Below, piece by piece: positions 17,354 through 26,267 of a DNA stretch of 64,000 nucleotides. The stretch is from Methylocystis bryophila (GTDB lineage: Bacteria; Pseudomonadota; Alphaproteobacteria; Rhizobiales; Beijerinckiaceae). Below the pieces are notes generated by a model. The model ran no database searches, was not told the origin of the DNA, and saw only the letters and a program-made list of their open reading frames with translations. Location: positions 3,298,501-3,362,500 of the forward strand of contig NZ_AP027149.1 of assembly GCF_027925445.1 (NCBI RefSeq), read 5' to 3'. The position numbers and the translations under genes are program-made. Each line of letters starts with the position of its first letter. Within the stretch, counting starts at the first letter, position 1.

Positions 17354-17562
17354 GCTAAGATCCCGGTCGCGAGCCTATCCAGAAAATCCCCTCCGGCGCT
17401 AGAGCGAATATTCGCAAAAGATGACGGGCCTTTGTGACAAAGCGCCCGGGTTTGGGGAGCGTGCCCGCTCTGCTTATTGGTCTGGGCGCCCCAATAGGGC
17501 TTCGCGCTTATTGGAGTGGGCTCGCGGTGGCTTCGCACGGCGAAGCTTGCTAGCGTGAGCAT

Positions 17563-20271
17563 ATGGATCGGCCCGCAAAATGTCCGCAGGATGGCGAGGC
17601 CGGCGCAAGCCGCGACGGCGCGTCGGTCAAAACGGCGACGCCGATGATCTCGCAATACGTCGAGATCAAGGCCGCGAACCCGGACTCCCTGCTCTTCTAC
17701 CGCATGGGCGACTTTTACGAGCTGTTCTTCGAGGACGCCGCCGTCGCCGCGCGCGCGCTCGGCATCATGCTGACGAAACGCGGCAAGCACCTCGGCGAGG
17801 ATATCCCCATGTGCGGCGTGCCGGTCGAGCGCGCCAACGATTATCTGCAAAAGCTCATCGCGCTCGGTCACCGGGTCGCCGTCTGCGAGCAGCTCGAAGA
17901 CCCCGCCGAAGCCAAGAAACGCGGGGCCAAGTCGGTCGTGCGCCGCGACGTCGTGCGTTTGGTCACGCCCGGCACGATCACCGAGGACGCCCTGCTCGAT
18001 CCGGGAAGGCCCAACGCCTTCGCCGCGCTGTCCCGCCTTCGCGCCAAGGACGGCGGCTGGCGCTGGGGCTTTGCGAGCGTGGACATCTCCACGGGCGCCT
18101 TCACGGTGGGCGAACGCGCCGAAGCGGAGCTCGTCTCCGCGCTCTGCCGCCAGGAGCCGCGGGAGATCGTCCTGGCGGAAGAGCTATCGCGCGAGCCCGG
18201 CCTGCGCGCGCTCCTTCAAGGCTGCGCAGCGCCGTTAAGTCCAGTCGGCCGGGAGGCGCTGGCGGGGGCGGCGGCCGAGCGGCGCCTCATGGATTTCTTC
18301 CGCGTCTCGACGCTGGAAGGCTTCGGGGCGCTCTCCGCGGCGGAGATCGCCGCGGCCGCGCTCGCCATCCATTACGTCGAGCGCACGCAGCGCGGCGAGC
18401 GCCCCGCCTTGTCGCCGCCGACGAGCCTCCGCGACAGCCCGATCCTCGAGATCGACGCGGCGACGCGCGCCAATCTCGAAATTGCGCAAACGCTCTCCGG
18501 AAGCCGCGAAGGCTCGCTCATCGAGGCTATCGATCTGACCGTGACGCCCGCAGGCGCGCGGGCTTTCGCCGAGCGGCTCGGCGCCCCGTCGACCGAGCCG
18601 GCCGAGATCGGTGCGCGCCTCGACGCGGTGGCATTCTTTCTCGAAGCGGCGCGGGCGCGCGAAGGGCTGCGGGAGCGGCTCGCGCGCGCGCCGGACCTCG
18701 TGCGCGCGCTGGCGCGGCTCTCCTTGCAACGCGGCGGCCCCCGCGATCTCGCGGGCCTGGCCGCCGGCCTTTGCGTCGCCCGAGAAATCGCGGCGTTCCT
18801 CTCGAGCGCCGACGCGACGCTCCCGCCGCCGCCGCATGTGGCCCGCGAGCTTGCGGCGCTCGCCGCCGCCGACGCCGCGCTCGAGCGTCGATTGAAGGAG
18901 AGCCTCGTTCCCGAACCGCCCGCCGATCGACGCGCTGGCGGCTTCATCGCTCAGGGCGTCGACGCCGAGCTCGACGAGGCGCGCGGCCTGCGCGACGAAA
19001 GCCGCCGCGTCGTCGCGGGATTTCAATCCCAATATGCGGAAGCCGCGGGTGTGCGGCAGCTCAAGGTCAAGCACAATAATTTCCTCGGTTTCTTCGTCGA
19101 GGTTCCGCAGGCCCAGGGCGAGCGCCTGTTGAAGGCGCCGCTCGACCAGCTGTTCACGCATCGCCAGACAATGGCGGACGCGATGCGCTTTACGACGCGC
19201 GAGCTCGTCGAGCTCGACCAGAAAATCGCGCAGGCGAGCGATCGCGCTCAGGCCCGCGAGGAGGCGCTGTTTGCGGCCCTGAGCGAGGAGGTCCTCGCGC
19301 AGACGGCGGAAATTCGCCGCATCGCGCAAGCCTTCGCGACGCTCGACGGGATCGCCGCGCTGGCCGAGATCGCCGCGCGGCGCGACTGGGTCCGGCCCAC
19401 GGTCGACGCTTCGCTCGACTTCGAGATCGAGGGGGGCCGCCATCCGGTGGTGGAGGCGGCGCTGAAGGCGAACGGCAAGCTCTTCGCCCCCAACGACTGC
19501 GCGCTTTCGGGCGGCAAGATCGCCGTGGTCACCGGCCCCAACATGGCCGGTAAATCCACTTTCCTGCGCCAGAATGCGCTCATCGCGCTGCTCGCCCAGG
19601 CGGGCTCCTATGTGCCCGCCGAGAAAGCCCGCATCGGGGTCGTCGACCGGCTCTTCTCCCGCGTCGGGGCCTCCGACGATCTTGCGCGCGGCCGCTCGAC
19701 CTTCATGGTCGAGATGGTCGAGACGGCGGCGATTCTCAATAGCGCCGGGCCGCGCGCGCTCGTCATCCTCGACGAGATCGGGCGCGGCACGGCGACTTTC
19801 GACGGCTTGTCGATCGCCTGGGCGACGATCGAGCATCTTTGCGCGACGAACCGCTCGCGGGCGCTGTTCGCCACACATTTCCACGAGCTGACGAGGCTCG
19901 CCAAACGCCTGCCGAGCCTCGTCAATCTGACGATGAAGGTCTCCGAGCGCTCGGGCGAGATCGTCTTCCTGCACGAGGTCGTCCCCGGCGCGGCGGATCG
20001 CTCCTATGGCGTGCATGTCGCGGAGCTCGCCGGTCTGCCAAAGAGCGTCGTTTCGCGCGCGCATGAGATCCTGAGCGAGCTCGAAGCGCAGGATCGGCGC
20101 GCGCCGATTGAAAAGATGATCGACGATCTGCCCTTGTTCTCGCACCGGCCGCCGACGCCCGAGCGCAAGGACCCGCTGCGCCTGGCGCTTGCGGCGATCG
20201 AGCCCGACACGCTGACGCCCCGGGAGGCGCTCACCCTTCTTTATGAATTGAAAGATAAGGCAAAGCTCTAG
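17563..20271 (+). CDS. mutS: DNA mismatch repair ATPase MutS
   Basis: The 902-residue protein recognises mispaired bases and recruits MutL. Domain I carries the mismatch-probing motif LLFYRMGDFYELFFEDA (Phe-x-Glu wedge in FYELFF). The C-terminal ABC-type ATPase has Walker A at residues ~658-666 (TGPNMAGKSTFLRQN), the STFMVEM signature and Walker B LVILDEIGRGTATFDGLSIA. The ATPase ends with FATHFHELTRL. Length is slightly above the 850-880 typical because of an Ala/Gly-rich N-terminal extension. No strong ribosome-binding site precedes the ATG. The large minus-strand frame across the gene is a shadow. Confidence 0.96.
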   Translation: MDRPAKCPQDGEAGASRDGASVKTATPMISQYVEIKAANPDSLLFYRMGDFYELFFEDAAVAARALGIMLTKRGKHLGEDIPMCGVPVERANDYLQKLIALGHRVAVCEQLEDPAEAKKRGAKSVVRRDVVRLVTPGTITEDALLDPGRPNAFAALSRLRAKDGGWRWGFASVDISTGAFTVGERAEAELVSALCRQEPREIVLAEELSREPGLRALLQGCAAPLSPVGREALAGAAAERRLMDFFRVSTLEGFGALSAAEIAAAALAIHYVERTQRGERPALSPPTSLRDSPILEIDAATRANLEIAQTLSGSREGSLIEAIDLTVTPAGARAFAERLGAPSTEPAEIGARLDAVAFFLEAARAREGLRERLARAPDLVRALARLSLQRGGPRDLAGLAAGLCVAREIAAFLSSADATLPPPPHVARELAALAAADAALERRLKESLVPEPPADRRAGGFIAQGVDAELDEARGLRDESRRVVAGFQSQYAEAAGVRQLKVKHNNFLGFFVEVPQAQGERLLKAPLDQLFTHRQTMADAMRFTTRELVELDQKIAQASDRAQAREEALFAALSEEVLAQTAEIRRIAQAFATLDGIAALAEIAARRDWVRPTVDASLDFEIEGGRHPVVEAALKANGKLFAPNDCALSGGKIAVVTGPNMAGKSTFLRQNALIALLAQAGSYVPAEKARIGVVDRLFSRVGASDDLARGRSTFMVEMVETAAILNSAGPRALVILDEIGRGTATFDGLSIAWATIEHLCATNRSRALFATHFHELTRLAKRLPSLVNLTMKVSERSGEIVFLHEVVPGAADRSYGVHVAELAGLPKSVVSRAHEILSELEAQDRRAPIEKMIDDLPLFSHRPPTPERKDPLRLALAAIEPDTLTPREALTLLYELKDKAKL

Positions 20272-20313
20272 AACTGATTTTCCGAGGATCTGCATTTCTC
20301 GCCCGAAGCATTC

Positions 20314-20483
20314 CATATCTCTACGCTCAGGCCAACACCAACAACAACTGGAACAACAACGGCTGGGGCTGGGGTTGGGGCGGCAACTGGAATAACCCCA
20401 ATGTGCAGCTCAATCTCGTCCGCGCCGGCGTGAACTACCACTTCAACTGGGCGGCTCCCGCCCCCGTGCTCGCCAAGTTCTAA
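20314..20483 (+). pseudogene. C-terminal remnant of a third Omp25-like gene
   Basis: Beginning 43 bases after the mutS stop, the frame encodes YLYA, then an Asn/Trp/Gly-rich stretch (NNNWNNNGWGWGWGGNWNNP), then LNLVRAGVNYHFNWAAPAP and VLAKF-stop. The last 25 residues match the C-termini of the two complete barrel genes downstream almost exactly. No start codon or N-terminal part exists. It is the tail of a paralogue left by deletion or recombination, so the end of mutS may be a recombination junction. Confidence 0.8.
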
Positions 20484-20550
20484 AGCGCGCGATCACAGCG
20501 TGATCTGAGTCGCGGGCGAACCTGCCGCTCCCCGCCCGTTCAAGAGCCTG

Positions 20551-20575
20551 GCCTCGTTTCGAGGCGAGGTTTTTT
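20551..20575 (+). terminator. Terminator behind the barrel-gene remnant
   Basis: GCCTCG and CGAGGC form a stem around TTT, followed by GAGG and a run of six T. Confidence 0.65.
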
Positions 20576-20602
20576 GGACGGCACACACAATCCAGACAAA
20601 AA

Positions 20603-20633
20603 CTGTTGCAGAAATAGCACACCTCTAGAGAAA
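20603..20633 (+). promoter_or_regulatory. Conserved element upstream of first barrel gene
   Basis: The 31 bases starting CTGTTGCAGAAATAGCACAC match the sequence at 21784-21814 upstream of the second barrel gene in 25 of 31 positions. The element lies about 130-160 bases before the start codon, while the DNA between element and gene is not conserved. It is probably a promoter or regulator site common to both genes. Confidence 0.55.
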
Positions 20634-20761
20634 ACAACGGCCATCGTGTTTCCCCCATTGAAGATGGCAGTCATTCCTGCGCATGGTTTCCCCGAAGCGT
20701 CGTGGGGGAAAGACCCAAGGCGCCGGAGATTTTAACCGCCCTTTCCGTAGAGGAGGCGAAC

Positions 20762-21634
20762 ATGAAAAAGGTTGCTGCTATTTCCGCCATCGCCCTGGCG
20801 ATGGGCATGGGCTCGGCGCTCGCCGCCGATCTCCCCTCCCGCAAGGCCCCGGTCTATGTGCCGCCGCCGCCCCCGCTGACCTGGAACGGCTTCTACGCCG
20901 GTCTGAACATTGGCGGCGCCTGGAACTCCAACAGCCCCAACAACGAGGTCTCGGCCTATTGGGATCCGCGGCTTCCCTTCGGGTCCAGCTTCACGGCTCC
21001 TGGCTTTGGCACCACCCCGAACTTGTTCTTCCTGCCCAATAGCGGCAACAACAACGGCGGCAATGCCGGCGTCGTCGGCGGCCTGCAGGTTGGCTACAAC
21101 TTCCAGTTCAACCCGTCGATCGTGGTCGGCGTCGAGACCGACTTCCAGGGCTCGAGCCTCAGCAGCAACGGCGGCAACAACTACCAGCTCTTCCCGTCGC
21201 CCTACGTTGCGGGGTTGGGCACCGTCCCGGCTGGCATTGGCAGCCCCGGCGTCCTGGTTCCGGTCGCGGCGATCAACGGCAGCAACCTGGCCCTGAACTA
21301 CCTCGGCACGGTGCGCGGCCGCGCCGGCTGGCTGTTCACGCCCACCCTGCTTGTCTACGGCACGGCGGGCTTCGCTTATGGCGGCGTCCAGGCCTGGGGC
21401 CAGAACAACCTCCGCACCGGCTGGACCGCCGGCGGCGGTCTCGAGTGGATGTTCGCGCCGAACTGGTCGGCCAAGATCGAGTATCTCTACGCCGACCTCA
21501 GCAGCGGCGGACAGAACGGCGGCTCCGGCTGGAACTGGGGCTATCACTTCCACCCCCAGCTCAACATCGTCCGCGCCGGCGTGAACTATCACTTCAACTG
21601 GGCGGCCCCCGCTCCGGTTCTCGCCAAATACTGA
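20762..21634 (+). CDS. Outer-membrane beta-barrel protein, Omp25/Omp31 type, copy 1
   Basis: The 290-residue protein has a signal peptide (MKKVAAISAIALAMGMGSAL, cleaved after ALAA) and the motif DLPSRKAPVYVPPPPPLTWN before the barrel. GFYAGLNIGGAWN opens the first strand, and VRAGVNYHFNW near the end is the last strand type. These are typical of the Omp25/porin-family barrels of Hyphomicrobiales, which stabilise the outer membrane. The start at 20762 follows AGAGGAGG. The frame can be read from 20702, but the signal peptide fixes the start. It is ~75% identical by eye to the next gene. A terminator follows. Confidence 0.9.
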   Translation: MKKVAAISAIALAMGMGSALAADLPSRKAPVYVPPPPPLTWNGFYAGLNIGGAWNSNSPNNEVSAYWDPRLPFGSSFTAPGFGTTPNLFFLPNSGNNNGGNAGVVGGLQVGYNFQFNPSIVVGVETDFQGSSLSSNGGNNYQLFPSPYVAGLGTVPAGIGSPGVLVPVAAINGSNLALNYLGTVRGRAGWLFTPTLLVYGTAGFAYGGVQAWGQNNLRTGWTAGGGLEWMFAPNWSAKIEYLYADLSSGGQNGGSGWNWGYHFHPQLNIVRAGVNYHFNWAAPAPVLAKY

Positions 21635-21656
21635 GCGGCTTCAACAGCCTCAAAGC

Positions 21657-21685
21657 AGAAAGCCCGGCCTCGCGCCGGGCTTTCT
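21657..21685 (+). terminator. Terminator of barrel gene copy 1
   Basis: AGAAAGCCCGGC and GCCGGGCTTTCT form a perfect 12-bp stem around CTCGC. Its outer A/T pairs supply the U tract. Confidence 0.8.
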
Positions 21686-21783
21686 CGATTCTTGGAAACC
21701 ATCAAAGGAGATGATCGGCGCCTCGACCCACGAGTGAGTGGTTAACGAGTTCCTACATGCCGTGCATAATTTCAGAGCAAGCA

Positions 21784-21814
21784 CTGTTGCAAAAATAGCA
21801 CACCCTTTAGGAAA
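21784..21814 (+). promoter_or_regulatory. Conserved element upstream of second barrel gene
   Basis: CTGTTGCAAAAATAGCACAC and the next 11 bases repeat the element at 20603-20633. It lies ~145-175 bases before the second barrel start. The whole 21635-21958 gap otherwise holds only the preceding terminator. Confidence 0.55.
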
Positions 21815-21958
21815 GTAGCTCAACATGTATCTTTGTATTGGAATTGATAACAACTCATGGATAAGGTGCCTCATCGAATTCGTCGCGGGATCGTCCGGTT
21901 CCTATCGAAGATTTGCGTCACTCCTGACGTATTCCGCAACGTGCTACAGGAGGCGAAT

Positions 21959-22816
21959 ATGAAAAAGCTTGCCGCTATTTCCGCCATCGCTCTGGCGATG
22001 GGCATGGGCTCGGCGCTCGCCGCCGATCTCCCCTCTCGCAAGGCTCCGCCGGTCTATGTGCCGCCGCCGCCCATGCTGACCTGGAACGGGTTCTACGCCG
22101 GTCTGAACATCGGCGGCGGATGGAACGCCAACAACCCGCGCAACGAGGGCTCGGCCTATTGGGATCCGAACTACACCTTCGGCGGCCCCGGCGTCCTGCC
22201 GAACGCAGCCACCTCCTCGAACCTGTTCTTCCTGCCTAACGGCAATCAGACGGGCAATGCGGGCGGCGTCATCGGCGGCCTGCAGGTCGGCTATAACTTC
22301 CAGTTCAACCCGTCGATCGTGGTCGGCGTCGAGACCGACTTCCAGGGCTCGAGCCTCGGCGGCAACGGCCCGGGTAACTACTCGATCTACCCGTCGCCTT
22401 TCGTCAACCCCACCAGCGGCGCGCTCAACGACGTTCTGGTCCCGGTCGCGGCGATCAACGGCGGCCGCCTCGGCCTCGACTACATCGGCACGGTGCGCGG
22501 CCGCGCCGGCTGGCTGTTCACGCCCACTCTGCTCGTCTATGGCACGGCGGGCTTCGCTTATGGCGGCGTGAGCGCCTGGGGCCAGAGCAACATCCGCACC
22601 GGCTGGACCGCCGGCGGCGGCCTCGAGTGGATGTTCGCGCCGAACTGGTCGGCCAAGGTCGAGTATCTCTATGCCGACCTCAGCAGCGGCGGACAGAACG
22701 GCGGCTTTGGCTGGAACTGGGGCTATCGCTTCCACCCGCAGGTCAACATCGTCCGCGCCGGTGTGAACTATCACTTCAACTGGGCGGCCCCCGCTCCGGT
22801 TCTCGCCAAATACTGA
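21959..22816 (+). CDS. Outer-membrane beta-barrel protein, Omp25/Omp31 type, copy 2
   Basis: The 285-residue product has the same signal peptide (MKKLAAISAIALAMGMGSAL), the same Pro-rich linker and the same last strands as the copy 325 bases upstream. The differences cluster in the loop regions (ANNPRNEGSAYWDPNYTF, IYPSPFVNPTSGALND), as expected for surface-exposed loops under variable selection. The start at 21959 follows ACAGGAGG. The upstream ORF extension to 21857 is spurious. Tandem duplication with loop divergence suggests phage or stress exposure. A terminator identical in design to that of copy 1 follows. Confidence 0.9.
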   Translation: MKKLAAISAIALAMGMGSALAADLPSRKAPPVYVPPPPMLTWNGFYAGLNIGGGWNANNPRNEGSAYWDPNYTFGGPGVLPNAATSSNLFFLPNGNQTGNAGGVIGGLQVGYNFQFNPSIVVGVETDFQGSSLGGNGPGNYSIYPSPFVNPTSGALNDVLVPVAAINGGRLGLDYIGTVRGRAGWLFTPTLLVYGTAGFAYGGVSAWGQSNIRTGWTAGGGLEWMFAPNWSAKVEYLYADLSSGGQNGGFGWNWGYRFHPQVNIVRAGVNYHFNWAAPAPVLAKY

Positions 22817-22838
22817 GCGGCTTCAACAGCCTCAAAGT

Positions 22839-22867
22839 AGAAAGCCCGGCCTCACGCCGGGCTTTCT
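22839..22867 (+). terminator. Terminator of barrel gene copy 2
   Basis: AGAAAGCCCGGC and GCCGGGCTTTCT flank CTCAC. It is a duplicate of the terminator at 21657-21685. Confidence 0.8.
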
Positions 22868-22950
22868 CGATTCTCGACGTCCCCGCTCCTTTTCCGGCTT
22901 GGGTGGCGCGGCCGCGCCGAAGTTGATAAAACCCGCCGGCCTCTCACCTC

Positions 22951-23065
22951 TAGAGCGCGGCGCGAAATAGTTGGAACCGGCTTCTCGCCGAAAGCGCGCT
23001 CTAAATTTTTGGAATCGACCACGTTTTCCGCCTGAGAGCGACACCGCTCGAGACGCAGCGTGATC
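22951..23065. repeat. Double palindromic intergenic repeat, diverged copy
   Basis: TAGAGCGCGGCGCGAAATAG is mirrored by AAGCGCGCTCTAA, then GGAATCGACCACGTTTTCCG and a second, imperfect palindrome end at GCAGCGTGATCC. It parallels 2167-2283 base for base, with substitutions. It ends 19 bases before hisB, so it forms the leader or promoter region of the histidine operon. Confidence 0.7.
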
Positions 23066-23083
23066 CAACCGGGAACCCCGCCC

Positions 23084-23674
23084 ATGCGCGCCAGCGCGAT
23101 CGAGCGCAACACCTCCGAGACGAAAATCTCCGTCTCGCTCGACCTGGACGGATTGGGCGCGGCGCGGATTTCCACGGGCGTCGGCTTTTTCGACCACATG
23201 CTCGACCAGATCGCCCGGCATGCGCCTCTCGATCTCGAAGTCGCCGCCAGGGGCGATCTCCATATCGACGCACATCACACAGTCGAGGACGTGGGCATCA
23301 CTTTCGGCCAGGCGGCCGACAAGGCGCTCGGCGAACGCAAGGGCATCGCGCGTTACGGGGACGCCCATGTGCCGCTCGACGAGGCGTTGACGCGCGTCGT
23401 CGTGGACGTTTCGGGCCGGCCCTATCTCGTTTACGGCCTGAAATTCCCCAGTCAGAAGATCGGCGAATTCGACACCGAGCTCGTGCGCGAGTTCTTTCAG
23501 GCGGTTGCGGTCCACGCGGGCATAGGCTTGCACATCGAAAGCCTCGCCGGCGCTAACAGCCATCACGTCGCCGAGAGCGCCTTCAAGGGATTCGCGCGCG
23601 CCTTCGGCAAGGCCGTGGCGCTCGACCCTCGCCGCTTGGGCGTTCCTTCAACGAAGGGCGCCCTGACGAAGTGA
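23084..23674 (+). CDS. hisB: Imidazoleglycerol-phosphate dehydratase
   Basis: The enzyme dehydrates imidazole-glycerol-phosphate to imidazole-acetol-phosphate, a late step of histidine synthesis. Metal-binding motifs are seen as GVGFFDHMLDQIARH, DAHHTVEDVGI and ANSHHVAESAFKGFARA. The product is 196 residues, as usual for the monofunctional form. ATG at 23084 is chosen because the family begins RxxxIERNTSETKI. An upstream GTG at 23060 lies inside the palindromic repeat. It heads a tightly packed his operon that ends in coaA. Confidence 0.95.
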   Translation: MRASAIERNTSETKISVSLDLDGLGAARISTGVGFFDHMLDQIARHAPLDLEVAARGDLHIDAHHTVEDVGITFGQAADKALGERKGIARYGDAHVPLDEALTRVVVDVSGRPYLVYGLKFPSQKIGEFDTELVREFFQAVAVHAGIGLHIESLAGANSHHVAESAFKGFARAFGKAVALDPRRLGVPSTKGALTK

Positions 23675-23684
23675 GGAAGGCGTG

Positions 23685-24095
23685 ATGGCGACCTATGTTG
23701 TGATGACGCCCGCGGGCGAGCGCGAAGCCTCGGAGGCAGTTGTGTTTCTTCGCGACGGCTTCTCCATCGCCGCCTTTATCTTCGGGCCCTTCTGGCTGTT
23801 TTGGAATCGCGCCTATCTTGCGGGGGGGCTTTGGCTCGCCTTGGTTTCGTCGCTCGCCCTCGGCGGAACCCGCCTTGGCCTGCGGCCCGAGGCGACGGCG
23901 CTGATAAATTTTGCGCTTTCGCTCGCGCTTGGCTTCGAGGGCGTCCGCCTTCTGATCTGGACGCTCGAGCGGCGAGGCTTTCGCGAAAACGGACTCGTAG
24001 CATGCGACAACGCGCAGGAGGCGGAGGAAGTGTACTTCCACACCGGGCGCGCCGCCTATACCGCCTCGCCGTCTTGCGGTAGGGAAGAACCTTGA
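23685..24095 (+). CDS. DUF2628 membrane protein in the his operon
   Basis: The 136-residue protein starts with a Pro/Glu-rich segment (MATYVVMTPAGEREASEA), then has hydrophobic spans around FIFGPFWLFWNRAYLAGGLW and LINFALSLALGFEGVRLLIW. The motif GFSIAAFIFGPFWLFW identifies the DUF2628 family. Its role is unknown, but the position between hisB and hisH is conserved in many Hyphomicrobiales. Its stop overlaps the TTG start of hisH, so the two are translationally coupled. Confidence 0.85.
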   Translation: MATYVVMTPAGEREASEAVVFLRDGFSIAAFIFGPFWLFWNRAYLAGGLWLALVSSLALGGTRLGLRPEATALINFALSLALGFEGVRLLIWTLERRGFRENGLVACDNAQEAEEVYFHTGRAAYTASPSCGREEP

Positions 24096-24742
24096 CGACA
24101 GCAATCATCGACTATGGCTCGGGCAATCTGCACTCCGCGGTGAAGGCCTTCGAGCGGGCCGCGCGCGAGGCGGGGCTCGACGAGACGATTCGCATCACGG
24201 ACGATCCCGAGATCGTGCGCCAAGCGGATCGCCTCGTGCTGCCGGGCGTCGGCGCCTTCGCCGATTGCCGCGCCGGATTGGCGCGCATCCCTGGACTGAT
24301 CGACGCGCTGAGCGAATCGGCGCGCGCGCGCGGCCGCCCTTTCCTCGGCATTTGCGTCGGCATGCAGCTTTTGGCGACGCGCGGCCTCGAGCACGGCGAG
24401 ACTCAGGGATTCAATTGGATCGAGGGCGAGGTCGACGCGATCCGGCCCGACGGCCCTGCGCTCAAAATCCCGCACATGGGGTGGAACACGCTCGAGCTGA
24501 CGCGCGCTCATCCACTCTTTTCAGGGACGGAGACGGGGGAAAGAGGCCTTCACGCCTATTTCGTCCACTCCTACTACTTTCGCGCCGCGCGCGCGGAGGA
24601 CGTGCTGGCGACGGCTTCCTATGGAGGACCGGTCACAGCCGCGGTGGCCAGAGACAATCTGGTCGGCGTCCAGTTCCATCCCGAGAAGAGCCAGAGGCTC
24701 GGACTCGCAATCATCGCCAATTTTCTGAGGTGGCGCCCGTGA
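24092..24742 (+). CDS. hisH: Imidazole glycerol phosphate synthase glutamine amidotransferase subunit
   Basis: HisH is the glutaminase that passes ammonia to HisF. The class I amidotransferase nucleophile is in FLGICVGMQLLATRG, and the His-Glu pair is in GVQFHPEKSQRLG. The N-terminus TAIIDYGSGNLHSAVKAFER is typical. The start is TTG at 24092, overlapping the stop of the DUF2628 gene. No better ATG lies near the family start. The 216-residue length is normal. Its end overlaps hisA by four bases. Confidence 0.94.
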   Translation: MTTAIIDYGSGNLHSAVKAFERAAREAGLDETIRITDDPEIVRQADRLVLPGVGAFADCRAGLARIPGLIDALSESARARGRPFLGICVGMQLLATRGLEHGETQGFNWIEGEVDAIRPDGPALKIPHMGWNTLELTRAHPLFSGTETGERGLHAYFVHSYYFRAARAEDVLATASYGGPVTAAVARDNLVGVQFHPEKSQRLGLAIIANFLRWRP

Positions 24743-25491
24743 TCCTTTATCCCGCGATCGACTTGAAGCAGGGCCAATGCGTGCGGCTCGCCCAGGGCGA
24801 CATGGCGCGCGCGACCGTGTTCAACAACGATCCGGGCGAGCAGGCGCGCATCTTCGAGGCGAAGGGCTTCGAATGTGTGCACATCGTCGATCTCGACGGG
24901 GCCTTCGCCGGCCATGCGCGCAATAGCGAGGCCGTGGAGCTTATCTTGTCCTCGATCCAGATCCCGGCGCAGCTGGGCGGCGGGATTCGCGACATGAACG
25001 CCGTCGCCTACTGGCTCGATCGCGGCGTGACTCGAGTCATATTGGGAACCGCGGCCGTCAAGAATCCGAGCTTCGTGCGCGAGGCGGCGCGTCATTATCC
25101 GGGGCGAGTCGCCGTCGGCATCGACGCCCGAGACGGCATGGTCGCGGTGGAAGGCTGGGCCAAGACGACGACGATGTCGGCGCTCGACCTCGGCAAGAGC
25201 TTCGAGGACGCGGGCGTGGCGGCGATCGTTTACACCGACATCGCGCGCGACGGTCTGCTGCAGGGCCTGAATATGGAAGCGACGCTGGCGCTCGCCGAAA
25301 AAGTGGCGATCCCGGTCATCGCGTCAGGCGGCCTGGCCTCGCTCGACGATGTGCGGCGGCTGCTGCAACCCGATTGCGCCAACCTCGCCGGCGCGATCGC
25401 CGGCCGCGCGCTTTACGACGGACGGCTCGACGCCGCGGCCGCGCTGCAGATGATTCGCGCAGCCCGCGGCGCAAATCCGGCGGACGCCTGA
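24739..25491 (+). CDS. hisA: ProFAR isomerase
   Basis: HisA is a TIM-barrel isomerase that opens the ribose of ProFAR to PRFAR. The N-terminus ILYPAIDLKQGQCVRLAQGD carries the catalytic Asp of strand 1. VYTDIARDGLLQGLN carries the second catalytic Asp. ASGGLASLDDVRRL closes the second phosphate site. The start is GTG at 24739, overlapping the stop of hisH in GTGA. The open frame listed further upstream is a read-through of another frame. The product is 250 residues. Confidence 0.94.
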   Translation: MILYPAIDLKQGQCVRLAQGDMARATVFNNDPGEQARIFEAKGFECVHIVDLDGAFAGHARNSEAVELILSSIQIPAQLGGGIRDMNAVAYWLDRGVTRVILGTAAVKNPSFVREAARHYPGRVAVGIDARDGMVAVEGWAKTTTMSALDLGKSFEDAGVAAIVYTDIARDGLLQGLNMEATLALAEKVAIPVIASGGLASLDDVRRLLQPDCANLAGAIAGRALYDGRLDAAAALQMIRAARGANPADA

Positions 25492-26267
25492 TGCTCAAGA
25501 CCCGTGTCATCCCCTGTCTCGACGTGAAGGACGGCCGCGTCGTGAAGGGCGTCAATTTCGTCAATCTGCGCGATGCGGGCGATCCCGTCGAATGCGCCAA
25601 GGCTTATGACGCGGCCGGGGCCGATGAGCTGTGCTTTCTCGACATCACCGCCAGCCACGAAGATCGCGGCATATTGCTCGACGTGGTTCAACGCACGGCG
25701 GAAGCTTGTTTCATGCCGCTCACGGTCGGCGGCGGCGTGCGCACGCTCGACGACATTCGCACGCTGCTCCTCGCCGGCGCCGACAAGGTCTCGATCAATT
25801 CGGCCGCCGTGGCCAACCGACAATTCGTGCGTGAGGCGGCCGAAAAATTCGGATCTCAGTGCATCGTCGTCGCGATAGACGCGAAGCGCGTCGGCGAAGG
25901 CCGATGGGAGATCTTCACCCATGGGGGCCGGCGCCCGACCGGAATCGACGCCGTCGAATACGCAAAAGAAGTCGCGGCGCTCGGCGCCGGCGAAATCCTT
26001 TTGACCTCGATGGACCGCGACGGCGCGAAAAGCGGCTTCGACCTCGCCTTGACGCGAGCGGTCGCCGACGCGGTGACGATCCCGGTGATCGCCTCGGGCG
26101 GCGTGGGCGCCCTCGACCATCTCGTCGAGGGCGTGCGGCAGGGCCACGCCAGCGCCGTGCTCGCAGCCTCGATCTTTCACTTTGGCGAATTCACCATCGG
26201 CCAGGCGAAGCGCCACATGGCGCAGGCTGGGCTCGCTATGCGTCTCGACGGAGTGGACGCGCCATGA
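25491..26267 (+). CDS. hisF: Imidazole glycerol phosphate synthase cyclase subunit
   Basis: HisF joins HisH and makes imidazole-glycerol-phosphate and AICAR. The N-terminal LKTRVIPCLDVKDGRVVKGV gives the strand-1 Asp. FLDITASHEDR, TVGGGVRTLDDI and TSMDRDGAKSGFD are the remaining signatures, with the second catalytic Asp in the last. The 258-residue length is normal. The start ATG shares its A with the stop of hisA, and the end overlaps hisE by four bases. Confidence 0.96.
   Translation: MLKTRVIPCLDVKDGRVVKGVNFVNLRDAGDPVECAKAYDAAGADELCFLDITASHEDRGILLDVVQRTAEACFMPLTVGGGVRTLDDIRTLLLAGADKVSINSAAVANRQFVREAAEKFGSQCIVVAIDAKRVGEGRWEIFTHGGRRPTGIDAVEYAKEVAALGAGEILLTSMDRDGAKSGFDLALTRAVADAVTIPVIASGGVGALDHLVEGVRQGHASAVLAASIFHFGEFTIGQAKRHMAQAGLAMRLDGVDAP

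Noticed and set aside
18235..20316. A 693-residue minus-strand frame
   Set aside because: It lies entirely over mutS, whose domains are complete, and its sequence is Arg/Asp-rich without any family motif.
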